Source of the DNA: Acidimicrobiaceae bacterium
Lineage (GTDB): Bacteria; Actinomycetota; Acidimicrobiia; Acidimicrobiales; RAAP-2
Direction: 5' to 3'
Length of the DNA: 12,645 bases
Assembly (NCBI GenBank): GCA_003133005.1
Contig: PKZI01000188.1
Location: 7,373-20,017, forward strand
A model generated the notes under the pieces. It was given only the letters and a program-made list of their open reading frames with translations, searched no databases and was not told where the DNA came from. The position numbers and the translations under genes are program-made. Positions 6,916 through 12,645 of this stretch are shown one piece after another (within the stretch, counting starts at the first letter, position 1; every line of letters starts with the position of its first letter).

Positions 6916-8430
6916 ATGTCTGATTCGTCAACCAACAACGTCGTGCACGCGACCGTTCCTGATCCACGTCGGTGGTTCGCGCTGGTCGTGATCGCAATAG
7001 CGCAGTTAATGGTGGTCCTCGACGCTTCGATCGTGAACATCGCGTTACCGCACGCCTCGCTGCCGCGTGCGCTCGGTGGTCTCGCGATAGCGCCAAAGAA
7101 CTATCAGTGGGCCATTACGGCCTATACCCTGACGTTTGGCGGCTTCCTCTTGCTCGGTGGTCGCGTGGGTGACTATCTCGGCCGCAAGAAGGCGTTTCTC
7201 ATTGGGCTCTCGGGCTTCGCCGTTGCGTCATTGATTGGAGGGCTCTCGGTTGACCAGCAGATGCTGTTCGGAGCGCGCGCTCTGCAAGGAGTATTCGGTG
7301 CATTGCTCGCGCCTGCCGCGCTGTCACTTATTTCGTTGACGTTCACCGACTCGAAAGAACGAGCGCCCGCCTTCGGCGTCTACGGTGCCCTTTCTGGAGT
7401 AGGCGCCGCTATTGGACTCATCGCCGGCGGGCTACTCACGCAATATTTGTCGTGGCGTTGGTGTCTCTTCGTCAACACGCCTATGGCCATCATCGCGCTG
7501 CTCCTCGCGATTCCCAATGTGCACGAATCCAAAGTCGAGGGCCACCCGCACTACGACGTTCCCGGGGCGCTCAGTGCCACGCTCGGAATGGTGAGCATCG
7601 TGTTTGGCGTATCCCAAGCGTCGAGCGATGGTTGGGGCTCGTTTCACGCGTGGCCCTTCATTGCGCTGGGCGTCGTATTGCTGATCGGATTTTTCCAGAT
7701 TGAAGCGAAGGCCCGTTCGCCACTTTTGCCGCTTCGACTCTTGACGGATCGGGTGCGCGCGGGCTCGTACCTGTCACAAACCTTGGTGGGCCTCGGACTC
7801 TTTGGGATGTTCCTCTTCATGACCTTTTACTTCCAAGACGTGCACGACTACTCGGCCGTGAAGTCAGGACTGCTCTACCTTCCCTTCTCCATCGGCATCA
7901 TCGTGGCCGCGGGAGGAGCGAGTCAGATTCTGCCCAAAATCGGGCCGCGTTATATCGCCACCATCGGCAGCCTGATGGGTGCGGGCGGGCTCTTCTTGCT
8001 CTCGCTCCTCGCTCCTCACAGCAGCTATCTCACGCGGGTCATGCCGGCGATGATCATCGCGAGCCTCGGCCTTGGTGCGACGTTCGTAGCGGTAGCTTCG
8101 ACCGCGCTCTTTAACGTCCGGCCCGATGATTCGGGTGCGGCCTCGGCTGTCTTGAACACCGCCCAGCAGATTGGTGGCTCATTTGGCACCGCGATTCAAA
8201 ACACGATCTACGTCACCAGTGCGACCGCGTTTATCGCGAATGCGACGCACGCGGGTCTTTCGAAGAGTTCGCTCGCCGTAATTCGAGCGACCGGTGCGGT
8301 CCACGGTTACGACCTCGCGTTTCGATTCGGTGCTTTGATGCTGCTGCTCTCCGCGGTCGTGTTCTACGTGTGTGTCAACATCGATCGCCATCACCTAGGT
8401 CAACACGATGAGACTGTCGTCGTCCTCTAA
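6916..8430 (+). CDS. MFS efflux transporter, DHA2 (EmrB/QacA) type
   Basis: Proton-driven drug or metabolite exporter of the 14-helix DHA2 branch of the major facilitator superfamily, 504 residues, the usual size. A short polar tail leads into helix 1, which carries the motif LDASIVNIALP (35-45). Motif A, GGRVGDYLGRKKA (81-93), follows helix 2. The antiporter motif C region, VYGALSGVGAAIGLIAGGLL (155-174), lies in helix 5 with SWRWCLFVNTP directly after. Strong hydrophobic segments continue to the C-terminus. The start ATG has GGGAGGG only two to three bases upstream, a tight spacing, but no better start is visible. The gene has its own candidate promoter and a preceding stem-loop, so it is probably a separate unit from ald. 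The substrate cannot be read from the sequence; amine or drug export is possible. Its TAA overlaps the stop of the convergent DUF5522 gene by four bases. Confidence 0.93.
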   Translation: MSDSSTNNVVHATVPDPRRWFALVVIAIAQLMVVLDASIVNIALPHASLPRALGGLAIAPKNYQWAITAYTLTFGGFLLLGGRVGDYLGRKKAFLIGLSGFAVASLIGGLSVDQQMLFGARALQGVFGALLAPAALSLISLTFTDSKERAPAFGVYGALSGVGAAIGLIAGGLLTQYLSWRWCLFVNTPMAIIALLLAIPNVHESKVEGHPHYDVPGALSATLGMVSIVFGVSQASSDGWGSFHAWPFIALGVVLLIGFFQIEAKARSPLLPLRLLTDRVRAGSYLSQTLVGLGLFGMFLFMTFYFQDVHDYSAVKSGLLYLPFSIGIIVAAGGASQILPKIGPRYIATIGSLMGAGGLFLLSLLAPHSSYLTRVMPAMIIASLGLGATFVAVASTALFNVRPDDSGAASAVLNTAQQIGGSFGTAIQNTIYVTSATAFIANATHAGLSKSSLAVIRATGAVHGYDLAFRFGALMLLLSAVVFYVCVNIDRHHLGQHDETVVVL

Positions 8431-8645
8431 TCATCAACGTAGGGGCAGTGGCGACATCCACTCTCACAGCACGTTCCTCGAGTGAGGTGTGTCACGACGG
8501 TAAGGACCATGAGTCCCGTGGAAGGATCTCGGTAGAAAGGTTCACCGCGTTCGACGGCGGCTTCGTGCGCGGCGATGATGTCGTTGTAGTCGGCACGCGA
8601 AGGGTTGCACCGCGAAGTATGCGGACGAGCAATTGGTGCAGTCAC
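8427..8645 (-). CDS. DUF5522-type small cysteine protein
   Basis: Protein of 72 residues with the hallmark of the DUF5522 family: DPSTGLMVLT (40-49) followed by THLTRGTCCESGCRHCPY (52-69), that is, Cys59, Cys60, Cys64 and Cys67 in a CCx3CxxC arrangement ending in HCPY. The upstream NPSRADYNDIIAAHEAAVERGEPFY (14-38) also fits the actinobacterial members. The family has no assigned function known to me; the cysteines could bind zinc or a cluster (inference). The start is GTG at 8645, four bases after the stop of the quinone oxidoreductase gene, so the two are probably coupled on one mRNA. No strong ribosome site is visible. The TAG stop is shared with the exporter gene on the other strand in the tetranucleotide CTAA. 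Confidence 0.85.
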   Translation of the reverse strand: MTAPIARPHTSRCNPSRADYNDIIAAHEAAVERGEPFYRDPSTGLMVLTVVTHLTRGTCCESGCRHCPYVDD

Positions 8646-8649
8646 GACG

Positions 8650-9597
8650 TCACTCGCGAATCGAGACGATGACTTTTCCGAACTTTCCTGGCTGGGCGAA
8701 GAAGTTGTAGGCGCGGTTGATGTCCTCGAAATTGAATCGACCCGCGCTGGGCACCCGAAGTCTTCCTTCGTTCCAGAGCGGTACCAACGACTCGTTCACT
8801 TGGGCGATCACTGCCGCCTTCTCTGCTCTCGAACGCGAACGCATGGTCGATCCAGTGATCGTGGCGCGCTTTTGCATGATGTTAAGAAGGTCCAGTTCGG
8901 CCTTGGCGCCGCTGCCGACACCAATGACGACGACACGGGCGAAGGGAGCCAGAACGAACTGTGCCTTAGTAAGGTTCGCCGCCCCGACCAGTTCGAGCAC
9001 CACGTCGACGGGTTCGATCGTGTCGAGGTCGTCGCTGAGTACTGTCTCGCTCGCCCCGAGTTGGCGGAGTTTCTCGTGATGCTCCTTGGTCCGGGTGACC
9101 GTCACCGCGTGCGCTCCCATGGCGTGGGCAATCTGCACGGCGGCGGTTCCCACGCCCCCCGCGGCGCCGCTGATGAGCACACGTTCACCTGGTTTCATCT
9201 GCGCTTGGAGAACGAGCGCGTCAAAAGCGGTCGTGAATGCTTCGGCGAAGCCACCCGCTTGTTCCCACGTAACGTGGTCGGGTATGAAGATCAGGTGTTC
9301 CCAGGGCACCGCGCACTGGGTTGCCTGTGCGCCGCCTCCGACGAGCGCGCACACGCGTCGCCCAAGCAGCGGTTCGGGGACGTCTGGACCCACCGACGTG
9401 ACGACGCCCGCGAGCTCCATGCCGGGCACGTCCGCGGGCCAGCCCGCCGGTGCGGGATAGAGCCCTTTTCGTTGCATGAGGTCGGCCGCGTTCAGACCGA
9501 AGGAATGAACCGTCACGACGACGCCCGTGGGACCCGACTTCGGGTTCGGACGATCGAACATCTCGAGATTGCCATTGTTGATGACGACGCAGAGCAC
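8650..9597 (-). CDS. Zinc-type/MDR quinone oxidoreductase-like protein
   Basis: NADPH-dependent medium-chain dehydrogenase/reductase of 315 residues in the quinone oxidoreductase (QOR/PIG3) branch, which lacks the catalytic zinc. The opening VLCVVINNGNLEM corresponds to the first strand of the GroES-like domain. HSFGLNAADLMQRKGLYPAP follows, typical of QOR where zinc enzymes carry a cysteine. ISGAAGGVGTAAVQIAHAMG is the Rossmann nucleotide motif. It would reduce quinones, enones or related electrophiles with NADPH. I start it at GTG 9597, because a TAGGCT box sits seven bases upstream on the minus strand and because homologues begin about there. An in-frame GTG at 9627 would add LCVRRRLSL-type residues encoded by a direct repeat. 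It is divergent from the glutathione peroxidase gene (53-bp gap) and is followed by the DUF5522 gene, suggesting a redox or electrophile-stress unit (inference). Confidence 0.88.
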   Translation of the reverse strand: MLCVVINNGNLEMFDRPNPKSGPTGVVVTVHSFGLNAADLMQRKGLYPAPAGWPADVPGMELAGVVTSVGPDVPEPLLGRRVCALVGGGAQATQCAVPWEHLIFIPDHVTWEQAGGFAEAFTTAFDALVLQAQMKPGERVLISGAAGGVGTAAVQIAHAMGAHAVTVTRTKEHHEKLRQLGASETVLSDDLDTIEPVDVVLELVGAANLTKAQFVLAPFARVVVIGVGSGAKAELDLLNIMQKRATITGSTMRSRSRAEKAAVIAQVNESLVPLWNEGRLRVPSAGRFNFEDINRAYNFFAQPGKFGKVIVSIRE

Positions 9598-9629
9598 GAG
9601 TGAGAGCCTACGGCGGACGCAGAGCACGA
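9586..9629. repeat. 14-bp direct repeat at the oxidoreductase start
   Basis: GACGCAGAGCACGA occurs perfectly at 9586-9599 and again at 9616-9629, exactly 30 bp apart (ten codons). Each copy contains a possible GTG start for the minus-strand oxidoreductase (9597 and 9627). The outer copy also lies where -35 elements for either divergent gene would be. Confidence 0.8.
9605..9610 (-). promoter_or_regulatory. Candidate -10 for leaderless oxidoreductase mRNA
   Basis: The minus strand reads TAGGCT, then seven bases, then GTG at 9597. This places the expected transcription start at or beside the start codon, consistent with a leaderless message and with the absence of a ribosome site. Confidence 0.5.
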
Positions 9630-9639
9630 ATTCGCGAAT
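9627..9639. promoter_or_regulatory. Overlapping palindromes between divergent promoters
   Basis: CGAATTCG (9627-9634) and ATTCGCGAAT (9630-9639) are perfect palindromes that overlap. They sit immediately upstream of the peroxidase -10 box and between the two divergent promoters, where an operator for a dimeric redox-responsive regulator could be. No regulator is assigned. Confidence 0.35.
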
Positions 9640-9644
9640 AGTGT
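9639..9644 (+). promoter_or_regulatory. Candidate -10 for leaderless peroxidase mRNA
   Basis: TAGTGT is followed by six bases and then ATG at 9651, with no Shine-Dalgarno. This is the spacing expected when transcription begins at the start codon. Confidence 0.5.
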
Positions 9645-9650
9645 GCGGCC

Positions 9651-10133
9651 ATGACTATTTACGACATTCCAGTACACACCCTCGGTGGCGATGAGAGCTC
9701 GCTCGCCCCGTTCGAAGGAAAGACGGTGCTCGTAGTGAACGTAGCGTCCAAGTGCGGACTCACGCCCCAGTACGAAGGGCTCGAGACGTTGCAAAAGACC
9801 TACGAGGACAAGGGTTTTAGCGTGGTTGGTTTTCCGTGCAACCAGTTCATGGGTCAAGAGCCCGGCACCGCCGAAGAGATTCAGACGTTCTGTTCGACGA
9901 CCTATGGGGTGACGTTCCCGTTGTTCGAGAAGATTGACGTCAATGGCGAGAACCAGAACCCGATCTACGCCGAACTCAATAAGGTGGCGGACGCCGAAGG
10001 CTACAGCGGCGACATCCGTTGGAACTTCGAGAAGTTCTTGATCGCCCCTGATGGCTCAGTCCAGCGATTCGCGCCGCAGGTCACACCTGAAGACCCCGTA
10101 CTCGTCGCCGCGATTGAGGCATCACTCGCTTAG
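9651..10133 (+). CDS. Glutathione peroxidase family (thioredoxin-type peroxidase)
   Basis: Cytoplasmic peroxidase of 160 residues, the normal bacterial Gpx length, with no signal peptide. The catalytic set is visible: peroxidatic Cys35 in NVASKCGLTPQY, Gln65 in FPCNQFMGQEP, and Trp124 with Asn125 in IRWNFEKFL. A further cysteine, Cys81 in IQTFCSTTYG, lies where thioredoxin-dependent plant and bacterial Gpx enzymes carry the resolving cysteine. A 2-Cys, thioredoxin-driven mechanism is therefore more likely than use of glutathione, which actinobacteria generally lack. It would reduce hydrogen peroxide and organic or lipid hydroperoxides. The start ATG at 9651 is probably leaderless. The gene is divergent from the quinone oxidoreductase, and its TAG stop overlaps the stop of the following convergent acetyltransferase gene by four bases. 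Confidence 0.94.
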   Translation: MTIYDIPVHTLGGDESSLAPFEGKTVLVVNVASKCGLTPQYEGLETLQKTYEDKGFSVVGFPCNQFMGQEPGTAEEIQTFCSTTYGVTFPLFEKIDVNGENQNPIYAELNKVADAEGYSGDIRWNFEKFLIAPDGSVQRFAPQVTPEDPVLVAAIEASLA

Positions 10134-11053
10134 CGAAGCGTGCGCTCGAGTCGCACGTAGGTGGGAACGAGTCCATAGCCGCGCCAGAACGAGTCAGCCT
10201 GGGGGTTGGTCACGCGCCACTGCGCCTCGGCGTAACGAAAGCCATCTCCTTGAGCGCGTTCGAGTATCGCGTCGATCATGGCGCTCGCGACGCCGCGACC
10301 TTGGACCGTCGGATCAACTGCCACTTCGCTCAGGTAAAGCGTGTGTTCGAATGAACCTCGACGAGAGGGCAGCAAAAAAGTGATCGCTTGCGCCACGACG
10401 TCGTGTGCACTCTCGATCACGAAATGGCGCACCTCGGGATCGTCGAGCAATGACGTTATTTCCTTGCGCGTTTCGTCACGGTCTTTGGCGCCCAGACCCA
10501 CGGTGTCGCCTTGGGCGACGTCGATGATTTCGTCAAGGTCGAGGATGCGATCCATGTCCTCGAGTGTCGCGTCGCGCAGCGTGAAACCCTCGGGAACTGG
10601 ACGTGGCTCTCGATCGGCGAGGCGCATCACCCCGCGAACACTTAGAGCGGCGTAGCCGAGCGTTCGCCAAGAATCAAGACGAGACTCTTCGGCGAGCACC
10701 CAGACGTAGTGGCGCGACGCATCGGCAGCGAGCCACGCTGCACTCGCGCGCTCGACGAGAACGCTGAGCTCGTGCTCGGTGTCAAAGGACACACCGTCGG
10801 GTCCGGTCCACGCGGCGCGCGGATGCGTGGTATCGCTGAGCACGGCGCCGTAGAGGTGACCCACCAATTGCTCGTCTTCGTAGGCCACCCACGTGGCGTT
10901 GTGCGCGCGCAGAATGGTCTCGTAGAGTGCGTCGCGATCGACGAAGCCGTTGACGAGTGGGTGGTACTCAGCGTCGTTCGCCAATTGGTCCGCGATTCTC
11001 GCAACGACGGCGTTCGCGTCGCTGCTGAGCAGGGCGCGGATTTCCACCATCAT
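10130..11053 (-). CDS. Tandem GNAT-family N-acetyltransferase
   Basis: Protein of 307 residues that reads as two GNAT domains. The C-terminal one (about 155-305) is well formed: FTLRDATLEDMDRI at its start, then LSEVAVDPTVQGRGVASAMI (241-260) with the acetyl-CoA pyrophosphate motif QGRGVA (251-256), and FWRGYGLVPT (289-298) as the typical last strand region. The N-terminal half (1-145) has the shape of a GNAT domain (VAYEDEQLVGHLYGAVL, then SWRTLGYAALSV) but no recognisable acetyl-CoA loop, so it is probably structural or substrate-binding. The substrate is unknown. Mycothiol synthase shares the tandem layout, but its specific motifs are not evident. The start is ATG at 11053, five bases after a TACGGT box and without a ribosome site. 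The second ATG, one codon later, is equally possible. Its stop codon overlaps that of the peroxidase gene. Confidence 0.87.
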   Translation of the reverse strand: MMVEIRALLSSDANAVVARIADQLANDAEYHPLVNGFVDRDALYETILRAHNATWVAYEDEQLVGHLYGAVLSDTTHPRAAWTGPDGVSFDTEHELSVLVERASAAWLAADASRHYVWVLAEESRLDSWRTLGYAALSVRGVMRLADREPRPVPEGFTLRDATLEDMDRILDLDEIIDVAQGDTVGLGAKDRDETRKEITSLLDDPEVRHFVIESAHDVVAQAITFLLPSRRGSFEHTLYLSEVAVDPTVQGRGVASAMIDAILERAQGDGFRYAEAQWRVTNPQADSFWRGYGLVPTYVRLERTLR

Positions 11054-11057
11054 TTTT

Positions 11058-11064
11058 TACCGTA
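11058..11064. promoter_or_regulatory. Candidate bidirectional -10 element
   Basis: The heptamer TACCGTA reads as TACCGT on the plus strand (11058-11063, toward the HAD gene) and TACGGT on the minus strand (11059-11064, five bases before the acetyltransferase ATG). One symmetrical site could serve both divergent genes in a 35-bp gap. Confidence 0.4.
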
Positions 11065-11088
11065 GTTCCTCTGTGCAAGGCTGCATCC

Positions 11089-11748
11089 GTGACCGTACGC
11101 GCGACGCTCTTTGATATGGACGGTCTTCTTATTGACTCAGAGGTGCTGTGGCACAAGGCGGAGTTGGAGATATTCGGTGCCCTGGGCGTACCCCTCGGCG
11201 ACGCGGGGGTGCGATCGACCAAGGGCATGTTCGTCAACGAGGTCGTCCAACATTGGTACGCGAGGTACCCCTGGGCGGTGCCGAGTCCAGATGAGGTGGT
11301 TAAGGAACTGCTCGAGCGCGTGGGTGGTCTCGTCGAGAGCGAGGGCGTGCTGCTCCCCGGTGCGCTGCGCGCGATCGAACTTACGAGTGCGCGCGGACCC
11401 GTGGGACTTGCGAGCTCTACACCCCTCGAGCTGATTTTTCGCTGCCTGGACACGTTTGGGCTTCGAGGACGATTCGCGGTCATCCAGTCCGCCGAGTTCG
11501 AGCGTTACGGCAAACCGCACCCGGCCGTGTTTCTCAGCGCCGCTGACGCGTTGGGTATTGATCCGCGAGAATGTCTCGTCTTTGAGGACTCCGCCGCCGG
11601 CGTGCTTTCGGCCAAAGCGGCACGGATGCACGTGGTTGCTGTGCCGGTGGGTGAGGATCGGGTGATGCCCGAGTTCGCCTTGGCCGATCTGGTGCTCGCG
11701 TCGCTCGACGAGTTGGCGCCCGCGTGGCTCGACGCTCAGTACGTCTAG
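11089..11748 (+). CDS. HAD-superfamily sugar-phosphate phosphatase (HxpB/YniC-like)
   Basis: Haloacid-dehalogenase phosphatase of 219 residues, subfamily IA with an alpha-helical cap. Motif I is LFDMDGLLIDSE (7-18), with nucleophile Asp9 and acid/base Asp11. Motif II is the Ser109/Ser110 region in GLASSTP. Motif III is Lys142 in YGKPHP, and motif IV is FEDSAAG (165-171), with Glu166 and Asp167 binding magnesium. The cap stretch WHKAELEIFGALGVPL and VVQHWYARYPW closely parallel E. coli YniC/HxpB, which dephosphorylates 2-deoxyglucose 6-phosphate and hexitol phosphates. Beta-phosphoglucomutase is a less likely relative. The physiological substrate is unproven. The start is GTG at 11089, with only a weak AAGG eight bases upstream; no better start lies nearby. 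It is divergent from the tandem acetyltransferase, and its TAG stop lies within a CTAG shared with the next, convergent gene. Confidence 0.9.
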   Translation: MTVRATLFDMDGLLIDSEVLWHKAELEIFGALGVPLGDAGVRSTKGMFVNEVVQHWYARYPWAVPSPDEVVKELLERVGGLVESEGVLLPGALRAIELTSARGPVGLASSTPLELIFRCLDTFGLRGRFAVIQSAEFERYGKPHPAVFLSAADALGIDPRECLVFEDSAAGVLSAKAARMHVVAVPVGEDRVMPEFALADLVLASLDELAPAWLDAQYV

Positions 11749-12218
11749 AGGATCTTCGTGAAACGGTGCGCCGTTTCGTGCGTGAACGCACCGGCGGGGA
11801 ATTCGTCCACTTGGATCCACTCGTGTTTGGGGTAAAAGGCGATTGCCTCGGGCTGTGCGGGACCGGTCTCGAGGTAGAGCTGGAGATAGCCCATGGTTCG
11901 GGCGCGTTGTTCGACCTCGCGCATCAGTTGGGCGGCGACGCCCAGGCGGCGCAGATCAGGGCGAACCCAGAGTCGTTTGACTTCACCGAGGTGCAACTCT
12001 GGAGCCGCAATAGAGCGCAGGCCCACGCCGCCACAGAGATGTCCGTTATCGCGCGCGACGAGAAAGATTCCCGAGGGAGGGCTTAATTCTTCGAGGCTCA
12101 GGTGCAAGTTGTCGTCAATCGTGCCGTAGCGTCGACACAACTCGTCGACCGCCGCTTGCAGGACACTCTGGGCACCGGACGTCGTGATCATTTCGTCGTC
12201 GATGGTCACTTCAAGCAT
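11745..12218 (-). CDS. Single-domain GNAT-family N-acetyltransferase
   Basis: Acetyltransferase of 157 residues. The core is GGVGLRSI (63-70), then ELHLGEVKRLWVRPDLRRLG (74-93), where VRPDLRRLGVAAQLM (85-99) is the acetyl-CoA binding motif, and QLYLETGPAQPEAIAFYPKH (113-132), the usual GNAT strand beta-5 region and closing helix. The substrate is unknown. I start it at ATG 12218, because a TACGCT box lies six bases upstream on the minus strand, the layout of a leaderless message. A longer frame beginning at GTG 12257 would run through this box and is not needed for the fold. The gene is divergent from ileS (69-bp gap) and shares its stop tetranucleotide CTAG with the HAD phosphatase gene. Confidence 0.88.
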   Translation of the reverse strand: MLEVTIDDEMITTSGAQSVLQAAVDELCRRYGTIDDNLHLSLEELSPPSGIFLVARDNGHLCGGVGLRSIAAPELHLGEVKRLWVRPDLRRLGVAAQLMREVEQRARTMGYLQLYLETGPAQPEAIAFYPKHEWIQVDEFPAGAFTHETAHRFTKIL

Positions 12219-12224
12219 GTCTCT

Positions 12225-12230
12225 AGCGTA
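12225..12230 (-). promoter_or_regulatory. Candidate -10 for leaderless GNAT mRNA
   Basis: The minus strand reads TACGCT, then six bases, then ATG at 12218. The surrounding heptamer TAGCGTA (12224-12230) also gives TAGCGT on the plus strand, which could be a second, distal start for ileS. Confidence 0.45.
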
Positions 12231-12237
12231 GAAGAAG

Positions 12238-12258
12238 GTGTTTTCACTCGTGTTCACT
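12238..12258. repeat. Short imperfect direct repeat upstream of ileS
   Basis: GTGTTTTCACT (12238-12248) is followed after one base by GTGTTCACT (12250-12258), the same element two bases shorter. The pair lies between the two divergent promoters and directly abuts the ileS -10 box, where a regulator could bind. It may also be chance. Confidence 0.4.
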
Positions 12259-12263
12259 AGAGT
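12258..12263 (+). promoter_or_regulatory. Candidate -10 element of ileS
   Basis: TAGAGT lies 24 bases before the ileS GTG, the same hexamer and almost the same spacing as before the exporter gene. A GAGGAGA ribosome site (12278-12284) lies in the short leader. Confidence 0.45.
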
Positions 12264-12287
12264 GTGGGGACTTAATTGAGGAGATCA

Positions 12288-12645
12288 GTGTTTCGCCCCG
12301 TCAGCGCCGAACTTGATTTTGTGGCTCTCGAAGAAGCCGAATTGGCCCGCTGGCGGACGAATGACGTCTTCACGAGGTCCATGAAGCACCGCGAAGGCGC
12401 CGAGCCGTGGGTCTTCTACGAGGGTCCGCCCACGGCCAATGGCAAGCCCGGACTTCATCACGTGTGGGCCCGGGTCTACAAGGACCTCTTCTGCCGCTAC
12501 CAGACCATGCGCGGACGCTTCGTCGCGCGCCGCGCCGGATGGGACACGCACGGTCTGCCCGTCGAGGTCCAAGTCGAAAAGCAACTCGGCATCTCGGGCA
12601 AGAAGGACATCGAAGAAAAGATTGGCATCGAGGAGTTAACGCGAC
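12288..12645 (+). CDS. ileS: Isoleucyl-tRNA synthetase, N-terminal part
   Basis: First 119 codons of a class I aminoacyl-tRNA synthetase that charges tRNA-Ile; the rest, roughly nine tenths of a protein of about 1,000 residues, lies beyond the right edge. The segment [18 protein letters not shown], followed by [20 protein letters not shown], contains the region equivalent to the HIGH motif, here GLHH, in the form usual for Ile[22 protein letters not shown] and [14 protein letters not shown] follow as in IleRS, which distinguishes it from Val- and LeuRS. The start is GTG at 12288, with GAGGAGA three to four bases upstream. The frame is open to the end of the window without a stop. The leader is only about 20 bases from the proposed start, so no T-box, which controls ileS in many actinobacteria, fits here. 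Confidence 0.95.
   Translation, partial: MFRPVSAELDFVALEEAELARWRTNDVFTRSMKHREGAEPWVFYEGPPTANGKPGLHHVWARVYKDLFCRYQTMRGRFVARRAGWDTHGLPVEVQVEKQLGISGKKDIEEKIGIEELTR

Noticed and set aside
8605..9603. Long open frame (332 codons) on the plus strand opposite the quinone oxidoreductase
   Set aside because: It lies antisense to a gene with clear MDR motifs, its product has no family-like motifs and is rich in Arg, His and Asp, as expected from a shadow of GC-rich coding sequence.
10130..11053. Mycothiol synthase (MshD)
   Set aside because: The length and tandem GNAT layout fit, but the C-terminal half lacks the MshD-like motifs I would expect and ends FWRGYGLVPTYVRLERTL, which is more general GNAT.
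12219..12287. T-box riboswitch upstream of ileS
   Set aside because: The gap is only 69 bp and the likely leader about 20 bases; the specifier loop and antiterminator or antisequestrator elements cannot fit, and no T-box consensus is visible.
1..12645. CRISPR arrays, transposases, integrase sites, tRNA genes or signs of horizontal transfer
   Set aside because: No repeat-spacer pattern, no transposase-like product, no tRNA-like cloverleaf and no obvious change in composition along the window; it reads as an ordinary chromosomal segment.

Overview
The window looks like chromosomal DNA of a gene-dense actinobacterium. The evidence is moderately high GC with many GTG starts, an alanine dehydrogenase that reads like the mycobacterial Ald, an actinobacterial-type small cysteine protein of the DUF5522 kind, an actinobacterial-type class III transaminase, and several genes that appear to be transcribed without a leader. 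A member of Acidimicrobiia or a related lineage is my best guess, at low confidence. No mobile element, CRISPR array, tRNA or rRNA is visible. The longest non-coding stretch is about 196 bp (4021-4216), so no gap reaches 300 bp.

Region 1 (1-688) holds a small multi-pass membrane protein of unknown function. Its frame is open to the left edge.

Region 2 (690-6831) is an amine (probably putrescine) catabolic divergon. On the minus strand are an Lrp/AsnC regulator, a class III pyridoxal-phosphate aminotransferase and a PuuB-like FAD oxidoreductase. They are spaced so tightly (4-16 bp overlap, then a 2-bp gap) that translation is probably coupled. On the plus strand are a PatD-type gamma-aminobutyraldehyde dehydrogenase and an alanine dehydrogenase. 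The inferred logic is that the transaminase moves the amino group of a diamine to pyruvate, PatD oxidises the aminoaldehyde to GABA, and Ald deaminates the alanine formed, returning pyruvate and releasing ammonium and NADH. The 196-bp divergent gap carries two overlapping dyads that are good candidates for the Lrp-type operator.

Region 3 (6887-8430) is a 14-helix DHA2-type MFS exporter behind its own probable promoter.

Region 4 (8427-10133) is a redox-flavoured divergent pair. A quinone-oxidoreductase-like MDR enzyme with a DUF5522 cysteine protein directly behind it lies on the minus strand, and a thioredoxin-type glutathione peroxidase lies on the plus strand. Both lead genes look leaderless, and the gap contains a palindrome and a 14-bp direct repeat.

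Region 5 (10130-12645) holds a tandem GNAT acetyltransferase, an HxpB/YniC-like HAD sugar phosphatase, a second GNAT protein, and the first 119 codons of isoleucyl-tRNA synthetase running off the right edge.

Two architectural themes recur. All four convergent gene pairs meet at their stop codons (one with a 1-bp gap, three sharing a 4-bp stop overlap), leaving no room for terminators. At least four genes have a TANNNT box only 5-7 nt from the start codon, the signature of leaderless mRNAs.
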